DNA from: Linum tenue
Lineage: Eukaryota > Streptophyta > Magnoliopsida > Malpighiales > Linaceae
Direction: 5' to 3'
DNA: 64,000 nucleotides
Assembly (NCBI GenBank): GCA_946122785.1
Contig: CAMGYJ010000006.1
Span: 69,441,676-69,505,675 of the forward strand
Shown here: positions 21,351 through 33,930 of the stretch, piece after piece
How the letters are laid out: each line of letters begins with the position of its first letter
How positions within the stretch are numbered: position 1 is the first letter of the stretch
Translations under genes and position numbers: made by a program
The notes under the pieces: model-generated
Seen by the model: the letters and a program-made list of their open reading frames with translations, nothing else
What the model was told of the DNA's origin: nothing
Database searches by the model: none

Positions 21351-24300
21351 TTCCAGATTTGTAAATGGAGAATGCGGAAGAAGAATCAGTAATTTGTCAT
21401 TAGACTAGAAAACGTTGAGTTTTGCTCTACAACACAATCGTATTTATACAATTCCTCAAACCTATGAACCGACAATGACTTGAACAGTATATGTGCAATC
21501 TGATTGCCTGTAGAGATGTGAAAAAGCTTAATGAGTCTTGCTAAAATTTTCTCTCTAATGAGATGGCAGTCAATCTTTATGTGATTGGTTCTCTAATGAG
21601 CAACAAGATTTTTTGCAATTCTCATGGCAGATGTATTAATAGAAAAAGGAGCAGTAAACTTAACATTCAGATCATTAAAAAGGTAAACGCTTGTAATTCA
21701 CACAAGAGATCAGCCATGGCTGTGTATTCTGCTTTAGCAGAAGAGCGTCTAACTGTGTTATGTTTCTTGGCTTGCCAAGAAATCAGAGAATTGCACATAA
21801 AAACAAAAAATCCAGTAGTCGACCTTCTGGTGTCAGGACACCTTGCCCAGTCGGAATTCGAGAAAGTAGATAAATGAGGAACTGAACTAGAAGGAAAAAA
21901 ATAAACCTTTACCTAGGTTGTTCTTAATAAATCGAACAAGCCTACTAGCTGCTTGCATATGCAGGTCTGTAGGATTAGCTACAAACTGTGTAAGATGATC
22001 TATTGCGTATAGAAGATCCGGACAAGTAGTTCACAAGTATAGTAAACGACTAATTAACCTTTTGTATGGAGATGGATCAAGAAGAGCCACCATAAGTGGT
22101 TGAGAGTCGAACATTTGGTTCAGAAGGTGAATCTGCAACTTTACCAGCCCAACCTTTAGTAGAAGCTAAAGCTATAAGTGCACGAACATTTGTCGTTTTT
22201 GCCACAGGAGAAATTTTCTATAGGTAATCTATCCCTTTAGTTTGAGTGTAACCCTTAGCAACTAATCTTGCTTTATAACGTCGTTCCACAATATCATTTG
22301 CTTTATACTTAATCATATATACCCATTTATACCCTATAGCCTTTTTATTTAATGGTAAAGAAGTAACTTGCCATGTTTGAGTTGCAGCCAAAGCATCCAA
22401 TTGAGTTGCTTCCTCATAACAAGAAAGCTATGTTTCTTTTACAACATTCATAACAAAACATTTATATGTATGAGCTAAGTTATCAAAAGACAGAACATCG
22501 AAAATAGGATACTTGATAGTAGTGGATGTAGCCACACATGAGTTAAAAACAAAGTCCTTTAGTTTAGAAGGCCTATTTGTTTGCCTCAATGGCCTACCAA
22601 CAGGGGCTGGACCATTTATGTCGGGTATAACATCATTATGTGGGTGAGGCATGACAGGTTGAATAGCCTGAACAACCCTCAGGGGTTGTGGGAACAGGTG
22701 GGGGAATGGACTGGTCAACTAGAAGATCCAGGTTTGGGAAACTAAAATCAGAATTTGAAGTAGGAGTAAGCTTTTTGTATGGAAAGATGTGTTCATGAAA
22801 TACTACATCTCTTGACTCTATACAAGAATTATTTCTAAATCAAGTAGTTTGAAACCCTTTGTACCAAAAGGGTAACCAATGAAAACACAAATAATGGCTC
22901 TAGGCTCGAATTTAGGTCTATTGTGACTAAGTGTACTAGCATAATCTAGACAACCAAAGACTCGCAAGTAGCCTAAATATAGGGGAGAACCATTTAGAAG
23001 TTCAAGGGGAGAAGTATATTTGGTTAAGGGCGAAGGGATTCTGTTAATCAGGTGAGTGGCATGCAGAACAACATGTCCTCAGAAAGGCATATGTAAAGAT
23101 GCCTGAAATAAAAGAGCTCGAGCTATTGTCATAATGTGTTGTAACTTTCTTTCGACTCGACCATTTTGTTGCAAGGTTTGGACACAAGAGGTTCGATGAC
23201 AATACCCTTAGAATTGTAAAAGTTGGGAATATTGAATTCCTGTGCATTGTCTATTCTTATCACTTTAACACTGAATTAAATTGAGTATGAACATATGAAC
23301 AGAAGTTAATGAGCAATTCTCTAGCTTCAGAATTGTATTTAAGGGCATACAATACAATGAATAGTGTCATTACAGTGATAGGAATAGAGTTGGCGTGTAG
23401 GCCCTTTATTCTAGGACTAAAGGCATGCCCTAATCGATAATGCCACAAATCAAAAGTGGTATGAGAAGTATCATGTGCAGAACATAGGGAATGAGAAATA
23501 GTTTGACCAGGCAGAGGTTTTTCAGGTTGAAGGCAGTACAATCCAGATGTCTGTTCAGCTATACCAATCGTCTACATAGCTGACAGCTCCTAGATAAACA
23601 AGCATGATGTATAAACATTAAGGAACAATTGTGTTACTTAGTGAGTTTGCTAACATACAACAAATTAAAGGTAAACGTAGGAATGAATAATACACTTGAG
23701 ATATTCAAATGATCAATCAACCATATTGTGCCTATGTGTGTTACTTTAGCTTTTGATTCATTAGGTAACGTGACAAAAGAATTTGACACAACCACAAATG
23801 AGGTAAACAAAGATAAGGAATAAGCCACATGGTCAGTAGCACCCTATCTACAACCCATATAGATAGAGAAAACTTACATGCAACCTCCTCGTAAGCAATC
23901 TAAGAAGCAGAAGAGGTGGACTATACAACAGCAACAACTTCATACAGTGCCGTTGTGGAGTGAGTTGCTGGAGAGACTCCTGACACAGCCATCAAGTTGA
24001 TGGATCCCAAGTTGTGAGATTACTAAGGTTGAATCAACGCCAAAAAGCTTGGTATTGCTCTTTGGAGAAGGTAAGACTGTCAAAAGCTTCATCAGTCAAC
24101 GACTCCTCTCCTCCACTGCAAACAACATTAATGGCCTTTCCATGGGGCTTGTATCCCGGTGGATAACTGTGTTTCTTGAAACACTTATCGATGGTGTGTC
24201 CAGCGTAACCATAGAAGATACAAACCGGCCTCTTCGATCCATCCTTGTAGACTCGCTTGCCTTGATTTGAAGAAGAAGCACCTTGAGTCTGAGAACCAGG

Positions 24301-24750
24301 AGGTTGAGCAACCGGCGCACAAGCAAATCCGTGACGAGACTCACGCTCTTGCTGAACAACTTGAGCAAACACATGATTGATCGGTGGTAAAGGATCCACC
24401 CGAAGAATCTAAGATCGGAGCGGTCCAAAAGACGAAAGAACTTCAGAGAAATTTCGCCTTGATTCGCCATTGATGCCGGACGAACTTCAGAGAAATTGAA
24501 TGAACAAGAGCGAAAGAACTTTCAAGAACTAACTGAACCCTAATAGCTCTGATACCATGCCAAATTTGTAAATCGAGAATGCAGAAGAAGAATCAGTAAT
24601 TTCTCATTGGACTAGAAAATGTTGAGTTTTGCTCTACAGCACTGTCGTATTTTTACATCTGACCAAATTACCATTTGATATCTATAAACTACAAATTACA
24701 TTTGACTACCTAGAAAACAACAAAATTACATTTTGTACAGTATGTCTAAT
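21351..24750 (-). mobile_element. Decayed Ty1/Copia retrotransposon
   Basis: Direct LTR remnants of about 100 bp match at 21351-21450 and 24558-24660 (both carry agaagaatcagtaattt and gttgagttttgctctaca). A tRNA-iMet primer site, TGGTATCAGAGC (complement of 24546-24557), abuts the right LTR, fixing minus orientation. Domains follow in Copia order: gag zinc knuckle near 24200, protease region near 23650-23830, GAG-pre-integrase near 23450 (LWHYRLGHAF), reverse transcriptase near 22220-22400 and RNase H near 21690-21870. The upstream part of the left LTR is missing, so no TSD could be assigned. Confidence 0.8.
21520..24470 (-). pseudogene. Copia gag-pol relic, many frameshifts
   Basis: Recognisable pieces are a knuckle CIFYGYAGHTIDKC, in which the second cysteine of CX2CX4HX4C has become tyrosine; a reverse-transcriptase start QTWQVTSLPLNKKAIGYKWV followed by KARLVAKGYTQ; and RNase H AKAEYTAMADLLCEL. 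The pieces lie in several frames with stops between them. Only fossils of gag, protease, integrase, reverse transcriptase and RNase H remain, so no product is expected. Confidence 0.8.
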
Positions 24751-25435
24751 ATGTACTACTGCTGGCTCCCGAGCTAAAGGTAGACGTCAACAAAGAGGCA
24801 ACGCTATATCGAGTCCCAAATGCCATCTCTGGCCATTTCGTGCTTGAATCATTACCCCTTCGCTGCGATAGTAAGTACATTTCATAACTAGTCACGGGCC
24901 CGGCCGGTTGGCCGGATTCATTTGTCAATCGCGTAAATAGTCATATCAAATTGTATGTGAGAATTGAGATTAGCGTTTCTTTGGTAGTATGTTAAAAATA
25001 AAGGTTTATGAAATTACATAACATTCTAATTTCTTGGTTGCATAATATAATTGTAATTATTATAATACTTCAAACTATTCAAAAGATGACATCATATTTT
25101 TTTCCGACATTCTAACTGAAATACTAAGTGTAGTTTTTTTTTACGAAAATGAAAGACAAATCCTATGCCAGGGATCCGATTCCTAAAAGTTTTTTGAAAA
25201 AATCCCTCTTTTACTTCCTCGAGACCCAATATTGAAGAGTCCATTTTCTCTTTTGAGTTGTTAGGTCGAATATTATTTTGCATTGTGTAGTGACTAACCT
25301 TCCATAAGAACAACAATCAAACTATTTTCTATGTTTGAGAATGTATATAAGTCTAATTCACAAAAATGTAATCAACACAATCTTAATCTAGGCACTGCAT
25401 AGTTTGAACAATGTATTATCTTCGTAGTAAAATTT
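24751..25435. other. Intergenic DNA, no gene recognised
   Basis: AT-rich sequence. The short minus frame at 25092-25316 has no recognisable domain. Confidence 0.4.
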
Positions 25436-25439
25436 TAAA

Positions 25440-27585
25440 GTAAACATAGACCATGTACCACAACTACTACATAACATTCAGGATCTGTTTTAGGATCTGG
25501 GATTTCAGCAGATATAATCGAATCTATTTTCGAAGGACTATATAACTAATCTTCTACATCTAGAAAGGCTAATAAATGAGCATGAGGTAGACCACGCTTT
25601 TGAAACTCAATTGCCATCACATCTTCAATGAAAGAAATTATAATCAAAATAGGAAAATAACAGTCTCGGAACAAATCATGAATTTAAGATACTTAAAGTA
25701 AAACTATGGACTTACATGCACATGTTTTCCCAAAAAGAATCCTCTCCAAGATCTCCTTCAGCAATTGATGTAGGTTCAGTTTGAAAACTCTTGCGATGAC
25801 ATCAGCTCTATTAGGATATTTTCTAGTAGTAGTCCTTATCAAATCAAGCATGTATTGAATCTCAGGCTCGACATGATTACATGTAAATGTAATGAAAATA
25901 TTTGGATATCCTGCCCCACTACAAATCGCCATAGCATCCTTGAAACTTCCATACTTATAGCGAGTTGTATGTGATGAAGCTAAAATCACCTGTTTTTCAC
26001 TCAAACTTATGTCTGAGTCACCTCTCAAGTAAGAAACCAAAAGACCTTGGTAGTAATGTTGTCGCAGATTTGTGTGGTTGTTTTTAATCCAATCCAAACG
26101 CTCAGCCTCAACCAATGCATATGCATTAACAATATATTGTTGGAACAACTTTCCACGCAATAGCAATGCATTCGATTCTTCCAGTCTGGTTTGGCGTTTA
26201 TAGCTGTAAAAAATCACATTGGGTCACATCCTTCTCATTGTATTCATCCTCATCCTCACCCTCACCCCTAAAGTATGGAATATTTGGGTGCCAACCATCC
26301 TCGCCATGTGGGAATATATGGCATATTGCAAAGCCAATTAACTTGGGTGATATATACTAATTTTTTTTCCAGTTCATGACTTTGATACTGAACAACAATA
26401 TCAAGAGAAAATGTTTGCTCTGCGGTATCATCAACAATTAAAGCACCGACCTCATTTGTTGATGACAAATAATATTCTGCCATCCCTTTCTCTTTTACCA
26501 AGCAGCTTTATTTCGACTTGTTCAACAGTGGTGTCATTCAGTCTATCCCTTGCAGACCAAAATGTCTTTACTAAGAAATTACTTGAATCTAACATCTCCT
26601 GAAATTCTTGAATAATTGAATCGAGCGAAGGATTTGAATCTGGAGTTTAGGAGTTCATTTCAAGTGTCATAGATGTAGAGTTGAGCAAACTTGGTGTATT
26701 CCTTTCAGTAGGTATCCTCGCGGGTCATGAAAATTTGGGTGATTTGAATTCCTCGCGGATTTGGTACTTTCGCCCTTCCACGTCAACGCTCCACAATATT
26801 CACATTTATATGTTGTTTTGCCAATATCAAACACTACAACCACTACAATAAAATGAAAACTCCAATATAAGAAAGAAATTTGGTCACAAACTCTAACATT
26901 AGAATAAATGAAGGAAAATGACATACTGAAAAATATCAATAAACATGGAAAGTCTCCAGAACGCATCACACGAAGACGATTACAACAATTTTCGGCAAAT
27001 TTGATGGACCTCGACAATCTATTTCTCTTAATTAGTTTGTAAGTTATTCATCTCAATTTATAATCTTGTATTGGAATTAGTAAAATAAGCAATCCTAGCA
27101 GCTAACACATAATTAGACAACATATAAATAGAAAACAAACATGAAATAAATAGATTAACAGTAGGAATGTTGACAATTTTTTCATTTATACGCTTTTGCT
27201 TTATATAAAGATCATGTTTTCTTCTCACTAATTTGGTCAAAGGTTGATTAATTTTCTTCAACTCTGACCTATGTGCATTGATTTCTAAAATATAAAATGG
27301 AGAATGATAGTTTTGTAAGATCAACATCGATGAGAAATTATAATTAATCAATATTCATACCATCAGGAAACTTTTTTTGCACATCAGATAGACTCTAATT
27401 AGAATCGATCACACTTTCTAGTGATATAAAACAACTATCTTTTCCCTGAATAACACATTAAATTGCATGATGTATATAATTATGCTAATTAAAATATTTG
27501 TGCTTACATTCACTTTTTAACAATCAAAATGAAACATTATTTGGTTGTTTGGATGACTCTCCACGTGAAATATTTCTTCGAGGCA
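25440..27585 (-). pseudogene. Helitron Rep N-terminal (Helitron_like_N) relic
   Basis: Minus-strand pieces match autonomous plant Helitron proteins in order. They are a start MPRRNISRGESSKQPNN near 27580; YKCEYCGALTW near 26790; FPHGEDGWHPNIPYF near 26300; then FYSYKRQ…LLRGKLFQQYIVNAYA, DAMAICSGAGYPNIFITFTCN and RADVIARVFKLNLHQLL at 25693-26217. FQKRGLPHAHLLAFL near 25560-25610 and ISAEIPDPKTDPECY near 25480-25520 complete the series. Rep initiates rolling-circle transposition. Frameshifts and gaps separate the blocks, no helicase (PIF1) half is visible, and no hairpin/CTRR terminus was found nearby. Confidence 0.8.
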
Positions 27586-27589
27586 TATA

Positions 27590-29870
27590 GCTACAAAATA
27601 AAAGCCTTCAAAAAATTAAATACGGATAATTAAATGTGTTAAACGGGTTTTATACGTGTTTAGTACGGAAGCCATTAAATGAACAAAAAAAAAATGAAAC
27701 GACTTGTATAATATGGATACGGAAGTTTTAAGCGATTAAAATACGTAAGGATATATATATGTGTATTAAATAAAGTATTTACAAACTCTATATATAAATG
27801 CTAATGTAATTTCCAAAAATTATATATATTCATGTAACCGGTAAACTGGCCCAATTAAAGCCCTCTCCATTCCCACTTTGGATTGTTGTTTTTACCTACA
27901 TATCCTTCCGTGCACTGTGAAGGAGTCGGGGAAATTTCAATTAATGGGGTCCCGGTCTCCCGGAGGAGAAGATGCAGGATGTATGGTGTTGAAGATTTTT
28001 CTAGAAATAATTTAACACTTATGAATTGCTCAACAATGTGAAGCAAAGGAGCTTTCTTGATTTGGTCCTTTACAGTTAATTACACACTCTCAAGCTTTAT
28101 TGCGTTCTCTTCTTGGAATCTTGTAGATTTTGAGTTGTAATTATGCGCTTAAGCTTTAAGACGAATCATTTCCTGGGAATTTAGTATGGACTGCGTCTGC
28201 TATTTGTTTCATGGATTTTGGTTAGAAAGTTCAGGTATGGTTTTTTACAGTAGTAGATTAGTAATCCAGCATATGCCTCTGAACTGGATATTAAAGCTTC
28301 TATTCTCTAAAGAAAGGTTTACAGTTGCGTACCTTACTGTTAATCACTTAATTGTCTTCGACTGATGGAAGAAAGACTGGTAGAGCAGAATCGGAGTCAG
28401 AGCGGCATCGCACACAGCTTCTATTCCGTGATGTTGCTGTTGATTAATAGAATTAGCGTGTTGCTGCTCGAGGGAGTGTGTTGCTGCTGTTGTCTTCGAA
28501 GCTTGAGGGAGTGTACGTGCTGCTGTTGCTGTCTTGCAGTGGCGGCTACAAAATCACCGACATCCAGGGCAGCCATCAACAAATTAGATATAGGGTAACC
28601 TAATGAAGAGAGGCGGTTGCTTTTACGCGGCGGTGAGGTACGGTCCGACCGGCATCGAGAGAGGCGGCGGACGCGAAAGACAGGCAGAGAGAGACCGCGA
28701 ATTATTTTCGGCGAGAAAGACAGAGAGGAAGTAGAAAGAGGTCGACGTGTTAGGAGTTGTAATGGGCTTCCGGGGAGGGGGTAAAATTCACTGGCGGCCC
28801 AGTTCAGTCCCTGGCCAAGTCATGTGCACAAATTCATTTTACAAAATTCTCCTTCCGTGAATCACGCAGAGCGCAGGAAAAGATAGATTAAAGGGGTTTT
28901 GGCAAAGAAACTCCTTATAGTATTGGTAGGATTTAATATAAATCGACCGCGAGACAACTGAAGATGATAAGAAGATATGTTAATATATATAAAACAAAAT
29001 GCAAGTTCCTGTCGCCTAAAAACTTGCATGTTGCTCCTATTTATTTTTTGAACTCACCATTTGAGACATATTTTTTTAACTTGGCCTAAATGTGGCTATT
29101 TCTATTGTATTTTTATTTTTGTGTGCTCATAATTTTTTCCCCAATAAAATTATTTTTTGAACCGTTATTGCATATTTTTTCTAAGTGCTTATTAATTAGA
29201 AGATGTAGATTACTCCAACTATATAGTCATCTTTCTTTGCACATGTTTTGATCCTTATTACATATGTTTTGGTGATGTATTTTTCAATTTAAGGATGATG
29301 ATTGAACAATACCATTATTTTCGTAGTGACATTATCTTCGACATTTAAAAGTTGTATTATCTAGAAAAACATGGTTTGCTTGCCAAAAAGTTTCACTGTA
29401 AGTCCGAGCCCTCTATTGTATATATTTTCTTTCATTGCTCCTCAATTGTAAATGGCGATGATCTTGACATGTTTTTGGGGTTTCTTAACATTGTTCTATT
29501 TAATAATCAGAGTGGATCGTAAACTTAAACTATTTATCTTCACAATAGACAAAATAAGTCTTCTCCCCATTACTTCCTACTCTTCCATGAAAAACCATGT
29601 CTAGACTGTTTACATGCATTCTCCCCACGCACTTCTCGAATTGAAAACGACAATAGATCTCAACTCAAAGAAATGGTTTGTGTACTCGCATTGCTCGCTC
29701 ATCTAAGTTTTTCTTTAGCAAAAAATGTTTTCAACACACTTCATATACTTTTTGAAAAGAACTTCTCTACTTAAGAATGATGATGGATCTCGACAGAAGA
29801 ATGTTTATTTTCGCAGTGTCGTTGCACAGTCTTCATCATTAGGATACCATCCTCCTTTCGAAGAAAATGT
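27590..29870. other. Intergenic DNA, no gene recognised
   Basis: About 2.3 kb without a supported gene. 27645-27735 resembles 236-310. The frame at 28365-28598 is rich in repeated tgctgctgttg and looks like low-complexity sequence. A GC-rich patch at about 28600-28790 reads like a 5' UTR but leads into no coding exon. Confidence 0.45.
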
Positions 29871-29878
29871 CTATTTAT

Positions 29879-30803
29879 AGGGTGATAAACGGTTAGTCGG
29901 TTATCGGTTTTAACCGATAACCGAACCGATAAAGTCGGTTAGTGGTTAACCGATAACCGCTACTTCCTTATTGATTTCGGTTTTGGTTAGTAGTATTTTG
30001 GTTAGTGGTTAAACGCTAACCGATTAATCGGTTAGCGGTTAACCGATAAGAAAACCGATAACCGCCTACTAGTGTGACTACATGGTTTTTTGCTTTGGCT
30101 AAGGGAGAAAGTTGTAAGATTCAAAACCAATCAAAGTTGCAATTCCAAACATCCCAATTCTCACCTATTGCAAACAACCCTCCATCAAGAGTCTCAAATG
30201 TTTTTAAGAGTTAGAACTCGAAAGTCACCCCTCTCTAAATCCCCTTTGCACTCGATAGAGTGAACCTTAGGTTGATGACTATGGGCTAGATGAAGATCTT
30301 GGAGTAAATGATGACTATGGGCTAGATGAATTGGAGCGAGATCCTCGGGTCATTTAGGTTGATGATTTGGAGATAATGAACTTGTTATTTGTGTCTTGTT
30401 GTGATTGTGACTTGCGGTTGAATTGTGGGCATGTAGACTTTATGTTGTGGAGTTGTGGTTGAATTGTGTGGTTGCTTTAGGCTTTATGTTCAATTGATTT
30501 AGATGACTTTATGGTGTGTGATTATAGAGGCTGAAACAAAAACAGGTCACTCAAAATTGAGGGTGAATCATTAAAAAAGGTGGTTGGAATTCAGTTTTGG
30601 GTGGTCGGTTTCTCAACGAAAACCGAGAAAGTGAACCAGAACCTGCGGTTTGGGTTAACCGCAAGGGAAAACCAAAACCGATGTTTGCGGTTTTCGGTTA
30701 ACCGAAGTCTCTGTCGGTTTCGGTTAGTGATCTTGGGACAATTTTGGTTGCGGTTAACCGATATTTCGGTGCGATTAAACCGAAACCGCACCGACTAACA
30801 CCC
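29879..30803. mobile_element. hAT-type element, TAACCG-rich
   Basis: The direct repeat CTATTTAT lies at 29871-29878 and 30804-30811, an 8-bp TSD. Ends are agGGTGataaacggt and the complement of accgactaaCACCC. Both subterminal regions are packed with GGTTAACCGATAACC-like motifs. The centre (about 30070-30560) has no recognisable gene. Short frames on both strands at 30580-30798 come from the CGGTT repeats and are not genes. Confidence 0.78.
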
Positions 30804-31247
30804 CTATTTATATGTATTTGCTAACATGCTACTCAATCGGTGAACAACTATGAATCCTAATATAAATGCTAAATGCATCATTTTCCCTATTTATTTTTCA
30901 ACCGGTAAATTCATCAATAACATATAATCTAAAACTTTGACACAACAAATTAACAAACGAACCTTTAATAATTGATATAAAACTCCTTCACGATGATCGC
31001 GACTTGACGCGATATTCACTTTCTAGTTTTCATATAAAAATAAAGATTTGTTTCAATTAAGTATATCTTGCTGTGGTTAGTTTTTTTTTTATAACAAGAG
31101 ATCTTTCTAGATAAGGATGAGTTTAAATATTTCAATTCAGACTTCAGACCAACTAGACACATGATGAAATGCTCATGATGCTATTATTTAGAGTCAACTC
31201 CTTGAGCGGTCTGATGGAAAATGTGGGAATAATTAAACCTATAAACC

Positions 31248-32730
31248 GGGGTGAATTGCAAACTTGGTCACCCATATTACTCATTTATAACACTTTAGCC
31301 ACTCGAATCAAAAACCATTTAACTTAGCCACTGATATTACACGTTTATGTCATATTTAGTCACTCGCCATCTAGTTCCGTTAAGTCTGTCCTACGTGGCA
31401 GTCAACTCCAATGTTTGACCGTTAAAAAACTTATGTGTCAATTAAAAATAATAATAATAATTTTTTATTTCCACATCATACTAAATTAAAAATATTTTCT
31501 TCATAACAAAACTAATTAATATAAATATTATATTACTAAAACCAGCCCACTGGCTCCCCCTCACCTCTTCGTTGTTGCACATCGTCGCCATCCCCCTCTC
31601 CGCTATTGCACTTCGTCGCCCTCCCCTCCTGCTGCCTCCATGCCACCTGAAACCCACGAGCCCAAGCATCCCACGCAAAACCCACCAATCCTCTTTCCAT
31701 TGCAAAATCTCCAGCACCGCTGCTCCAAGCACCCCGCCGCAAAACCACAATCCTCCCAATCGTCGCGCTGAATTAAACCCGACGACGAACAGAAGGTGCA
31801 ATCGATGGGGTCCCTCCAATTCACAGTTGCATTGATGAGGAGGAGCTTTCTCTAGCTCCACAAAGAGCAGCTGTGGCTGAGCGAGGAGCAGCAGTGGATC
31901 CGGGAAGAGCATAGGTGGTTGCGCGAGCGGGAGTCCCTGTTGAGCGAAATTCAGCCGCTAAGCTCCAAATCCAGGTCTTACAGAAGAGGATTTCGGTTGG
32001 CGGGGTCGATGTGGTGCCTCCAAATGTCGATACGCTCACTCCTTTTCTTAATCGAATCGTGAAAAACTCTCAGATCTAGAAACTAATTGTTTGTGTTTTG
32101 GTGATTTTTTTGGTTCTTCGAGTTCAGGAACTTGTCGGGAACACCGCGGGAGACAATAAGGCAACAGAGAGTGGCAGAGGAAGGGTCGGTGGAGACAAAG
32201 ATGGGGGAATTGGCGAAGGGGGTTTCAGATAGAATCAAACATGGAGACGAAGTAGTTGCGGTTTGCGGTGGCGATGGCCGATGGGCAGAGGAAGGGTCGA
32301 TGGAGACGGAGATGGGGGAATTGGTGAAGGAGGTTTCAGATGGAATCAATTGTGGCGCGGAGGAGTTTCGGGTTGCGGTGGCGATGGGCGGAGGAAGGTT
32401 TGCTGTGGTGATGGGCGAAATGAAGGTTTCGGATGGATCAATCGTGGCGGAGGAATCGACGAGCTGGAGAGCGAGATGCAGGTGGGGAAGAGTTGTAAAA
32501 GAAAAAAATTAAAAATTTATCAATTAATTATTTTTAATGGCCACGTCAGCATTTTATCGGTCAAAACTATTTGTTGACTGCCACGTAGGACAGACTTAAC
32601 GGAACTTGACGGCGAGTGACCAAATATGACATAAACGTGTAATATCAGTGGCTAAGTTGAATGGTTTTTTATTCGGGTGGCTAAAGTGTTATAAATGAGT
32701 AATATGGGTGACCAAATTTGCAATTCACCC
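31248..32730. mobile_element. Pack-MULE with about 200-bp TIRs
   Basis: A perfect 9-bp TSD CTATAAACC (31239-31247 and 32731-32739) encloses long TIRs. The first about 150 bp of each arm (from ggggtgaattgcaaac) are nearly identical, including cacgtttatgtcatattt and taagtctgtcctacgtggca, and similarity fades near 31460 and 32520. The GC-rich cargo (about 31545-32510) is unlike the AT-rich arms and contains a spliced-looking junction near 32120. No transposase is present. The structure is typical of a Pack-MULE. Confidence 0.9.
31830..32512 (+). pseudogene. Captured gene fragments inside the Pack-MULE
   Basis: On the plus strand one frame gives LHKEQLWLSEEQQWIREEH then RWLRERESLLSEIQ, a charged coiled-coil-like segment. 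A possible intron (…ttcgagttcag at about 32128) leads to a second open segment, 32132-32512. That segment contains an internal direct repeat: gcagaggaagggtcg recurs 111 bp apart (near 32174 and 32285), followed by EGSVETKMGELAKGVSD and EGSMETEMGELVKEVSD. I do not recognise the donor with confidence. No complete product is expected. Confidence 0.45.
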
Positions 32731-32739
32731 CTATAAACC

Positions 32740-33256
32740 CTCTGAACTTCAGAATTAGTGATGGGCCCACGGGTATCCCACAACTCATATCTATCCTTAT
32801 ATCCAACTAGATCAGGTCGAGTAATATCCATGCTGATACGAATCATGACAATTTGGCCTATTTGCACAATTGCACTTGTCATTTGAAGAACACAAGCGTA
32901 AAATATAATAATTATTTTTTTGTATAAAAATATAATTTGTTTACAATTAAACAAAGTGAAAATATTTCATGAATGAAAAAATAGTAATAAGAGAATGAGT
33001 CATTAAGATTAATTAATTGAAAGTTTAAATATTGTGTTTTTCAAATTAAGATAATTAATTGAAAGTTTAATTTCGAAATAAAAGAACGGACGAGATAGGT
33101 GGTAAGTGATATTTCCATTTATGGAATAGGAAAAAGGAGTCATGTATAATTATTAATTAGTTTCCAATTCTGGACTTGTTTATACGCCGCATGGCGCCAC
33201 GATGAGAATTTAAACAATAAAAGAAAACTCACGCGTCAAATCCACGCAGTTGCCGG
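32740..33256. other. Intergenic DNA upstream of the split cyclophilin promoter
   Basis: AT-rich and without a recognised gene. The final about 60 bp, before the retroelement, probably belong to the promoter of the cyclophilin at 36623. Confidence 0.45.
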
Positions 33257-33263
33257 TATAAAA
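33257..33263 (+). promoter_or_regulatory. TATA box of the displaced cyclophilin promoter
   Basis: TATAAAA sits 30 bp before the left end of the 3.2-kb LTR element. A start site about 31 bp downstream of this TATA would fall at about 33288, at the insertion point. The rest of the leader continues after the element, at 36526. The upstream phrase catggcgcca (33190-33199) also appears, slightly altered, upstream of the second cyclophilin (about 45158), supporting a shared promoter origin. This is inferred and has not been measured. Confidence 0.55.
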
Positions 33264-33292
33264 ATGCCCATTCTCCCGTGACAAAATCACTC

Positions 33293-33842
33293 TGTCACCA
33301 ACGAGGTTCAAGAGTCGAGAGAGGCTGCTCGAGGTTGATGGAGGCATTTCGTAGCAAGGACGCGATGAGGGCATCGCGAGAATAGGTGGGGGAGGATGTC
33401 ACGCGTGGCGAGCGACATGGCGAATGATGTGGCGGATCATGACCAAGTCAAACACGTGTGGCATTAGGAAGACCTAGTAGCATAGGATGCTCCTAGGATT
33501 CCCCATCTTGAATATGAGCTTAATGGTGCACATAAAGAGCCACATTATGAGGTGGTATAATGGTGTGCATTATGGGGGAAACTTAATAGGGTGTAGTAAT
33601 GGGGAGGGACCATTATGAGGGGCATTGATGCCTTGTATGAGGAGAGGCCTATATAAGGAGCCATCTCCCTCACTTGTATCTCATCCATCATTTTTGTGAG
33701 CAATACAACTATAGAGTTTCTCCCATCTTCTTGTGTCTTGTTCTTGTGAGTTGAGTGAGTTTGAGAGCTTGTAAGAAGGCTGCCTAGCTTCTCTAACGGA
33801 ATTGAGAGCTAGGGCCGCACGACCAAGAGTAAGGCCGTGACA
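33293..33842 (+). repeat. Left (5') LTR of the gag-protease element
   Basis: This 550-bp LTR has a TATA-like TATATAAGG near 33649 and canonical TG…CA ends. About 65-100 bp in, the phrase gtgggggaggaTGTCACG resembles the element's own purine tract and LTR start (gtggaggagaaTGTCACC), as if an older boundary had been absorbed into the LTR. Confidence 0.88.
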
Positions 33843-33930
33843 GTTGGTATCAGAGCCTGGTTCTGAAAGAAGAACCGGTGTCCTCACTCCCCAAGAAGGA
33901 AGATAAGAAAGAGCGAGAACCTCACCAAAG

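Noticed and set aside
28365..28598. 77-aa cysteine- and leucine-rich plus-strand frame
   Set aside because: Driven by a tgctgctgttg low-complexity stretch; no recognisable motif, signal peptide or neighbouring exon.
30580..30798. Overlapping 72- and 66-aa frames on opposite strands
   Set aside because: Produced by CGGTT-type subterminal repeats of the hAT element.
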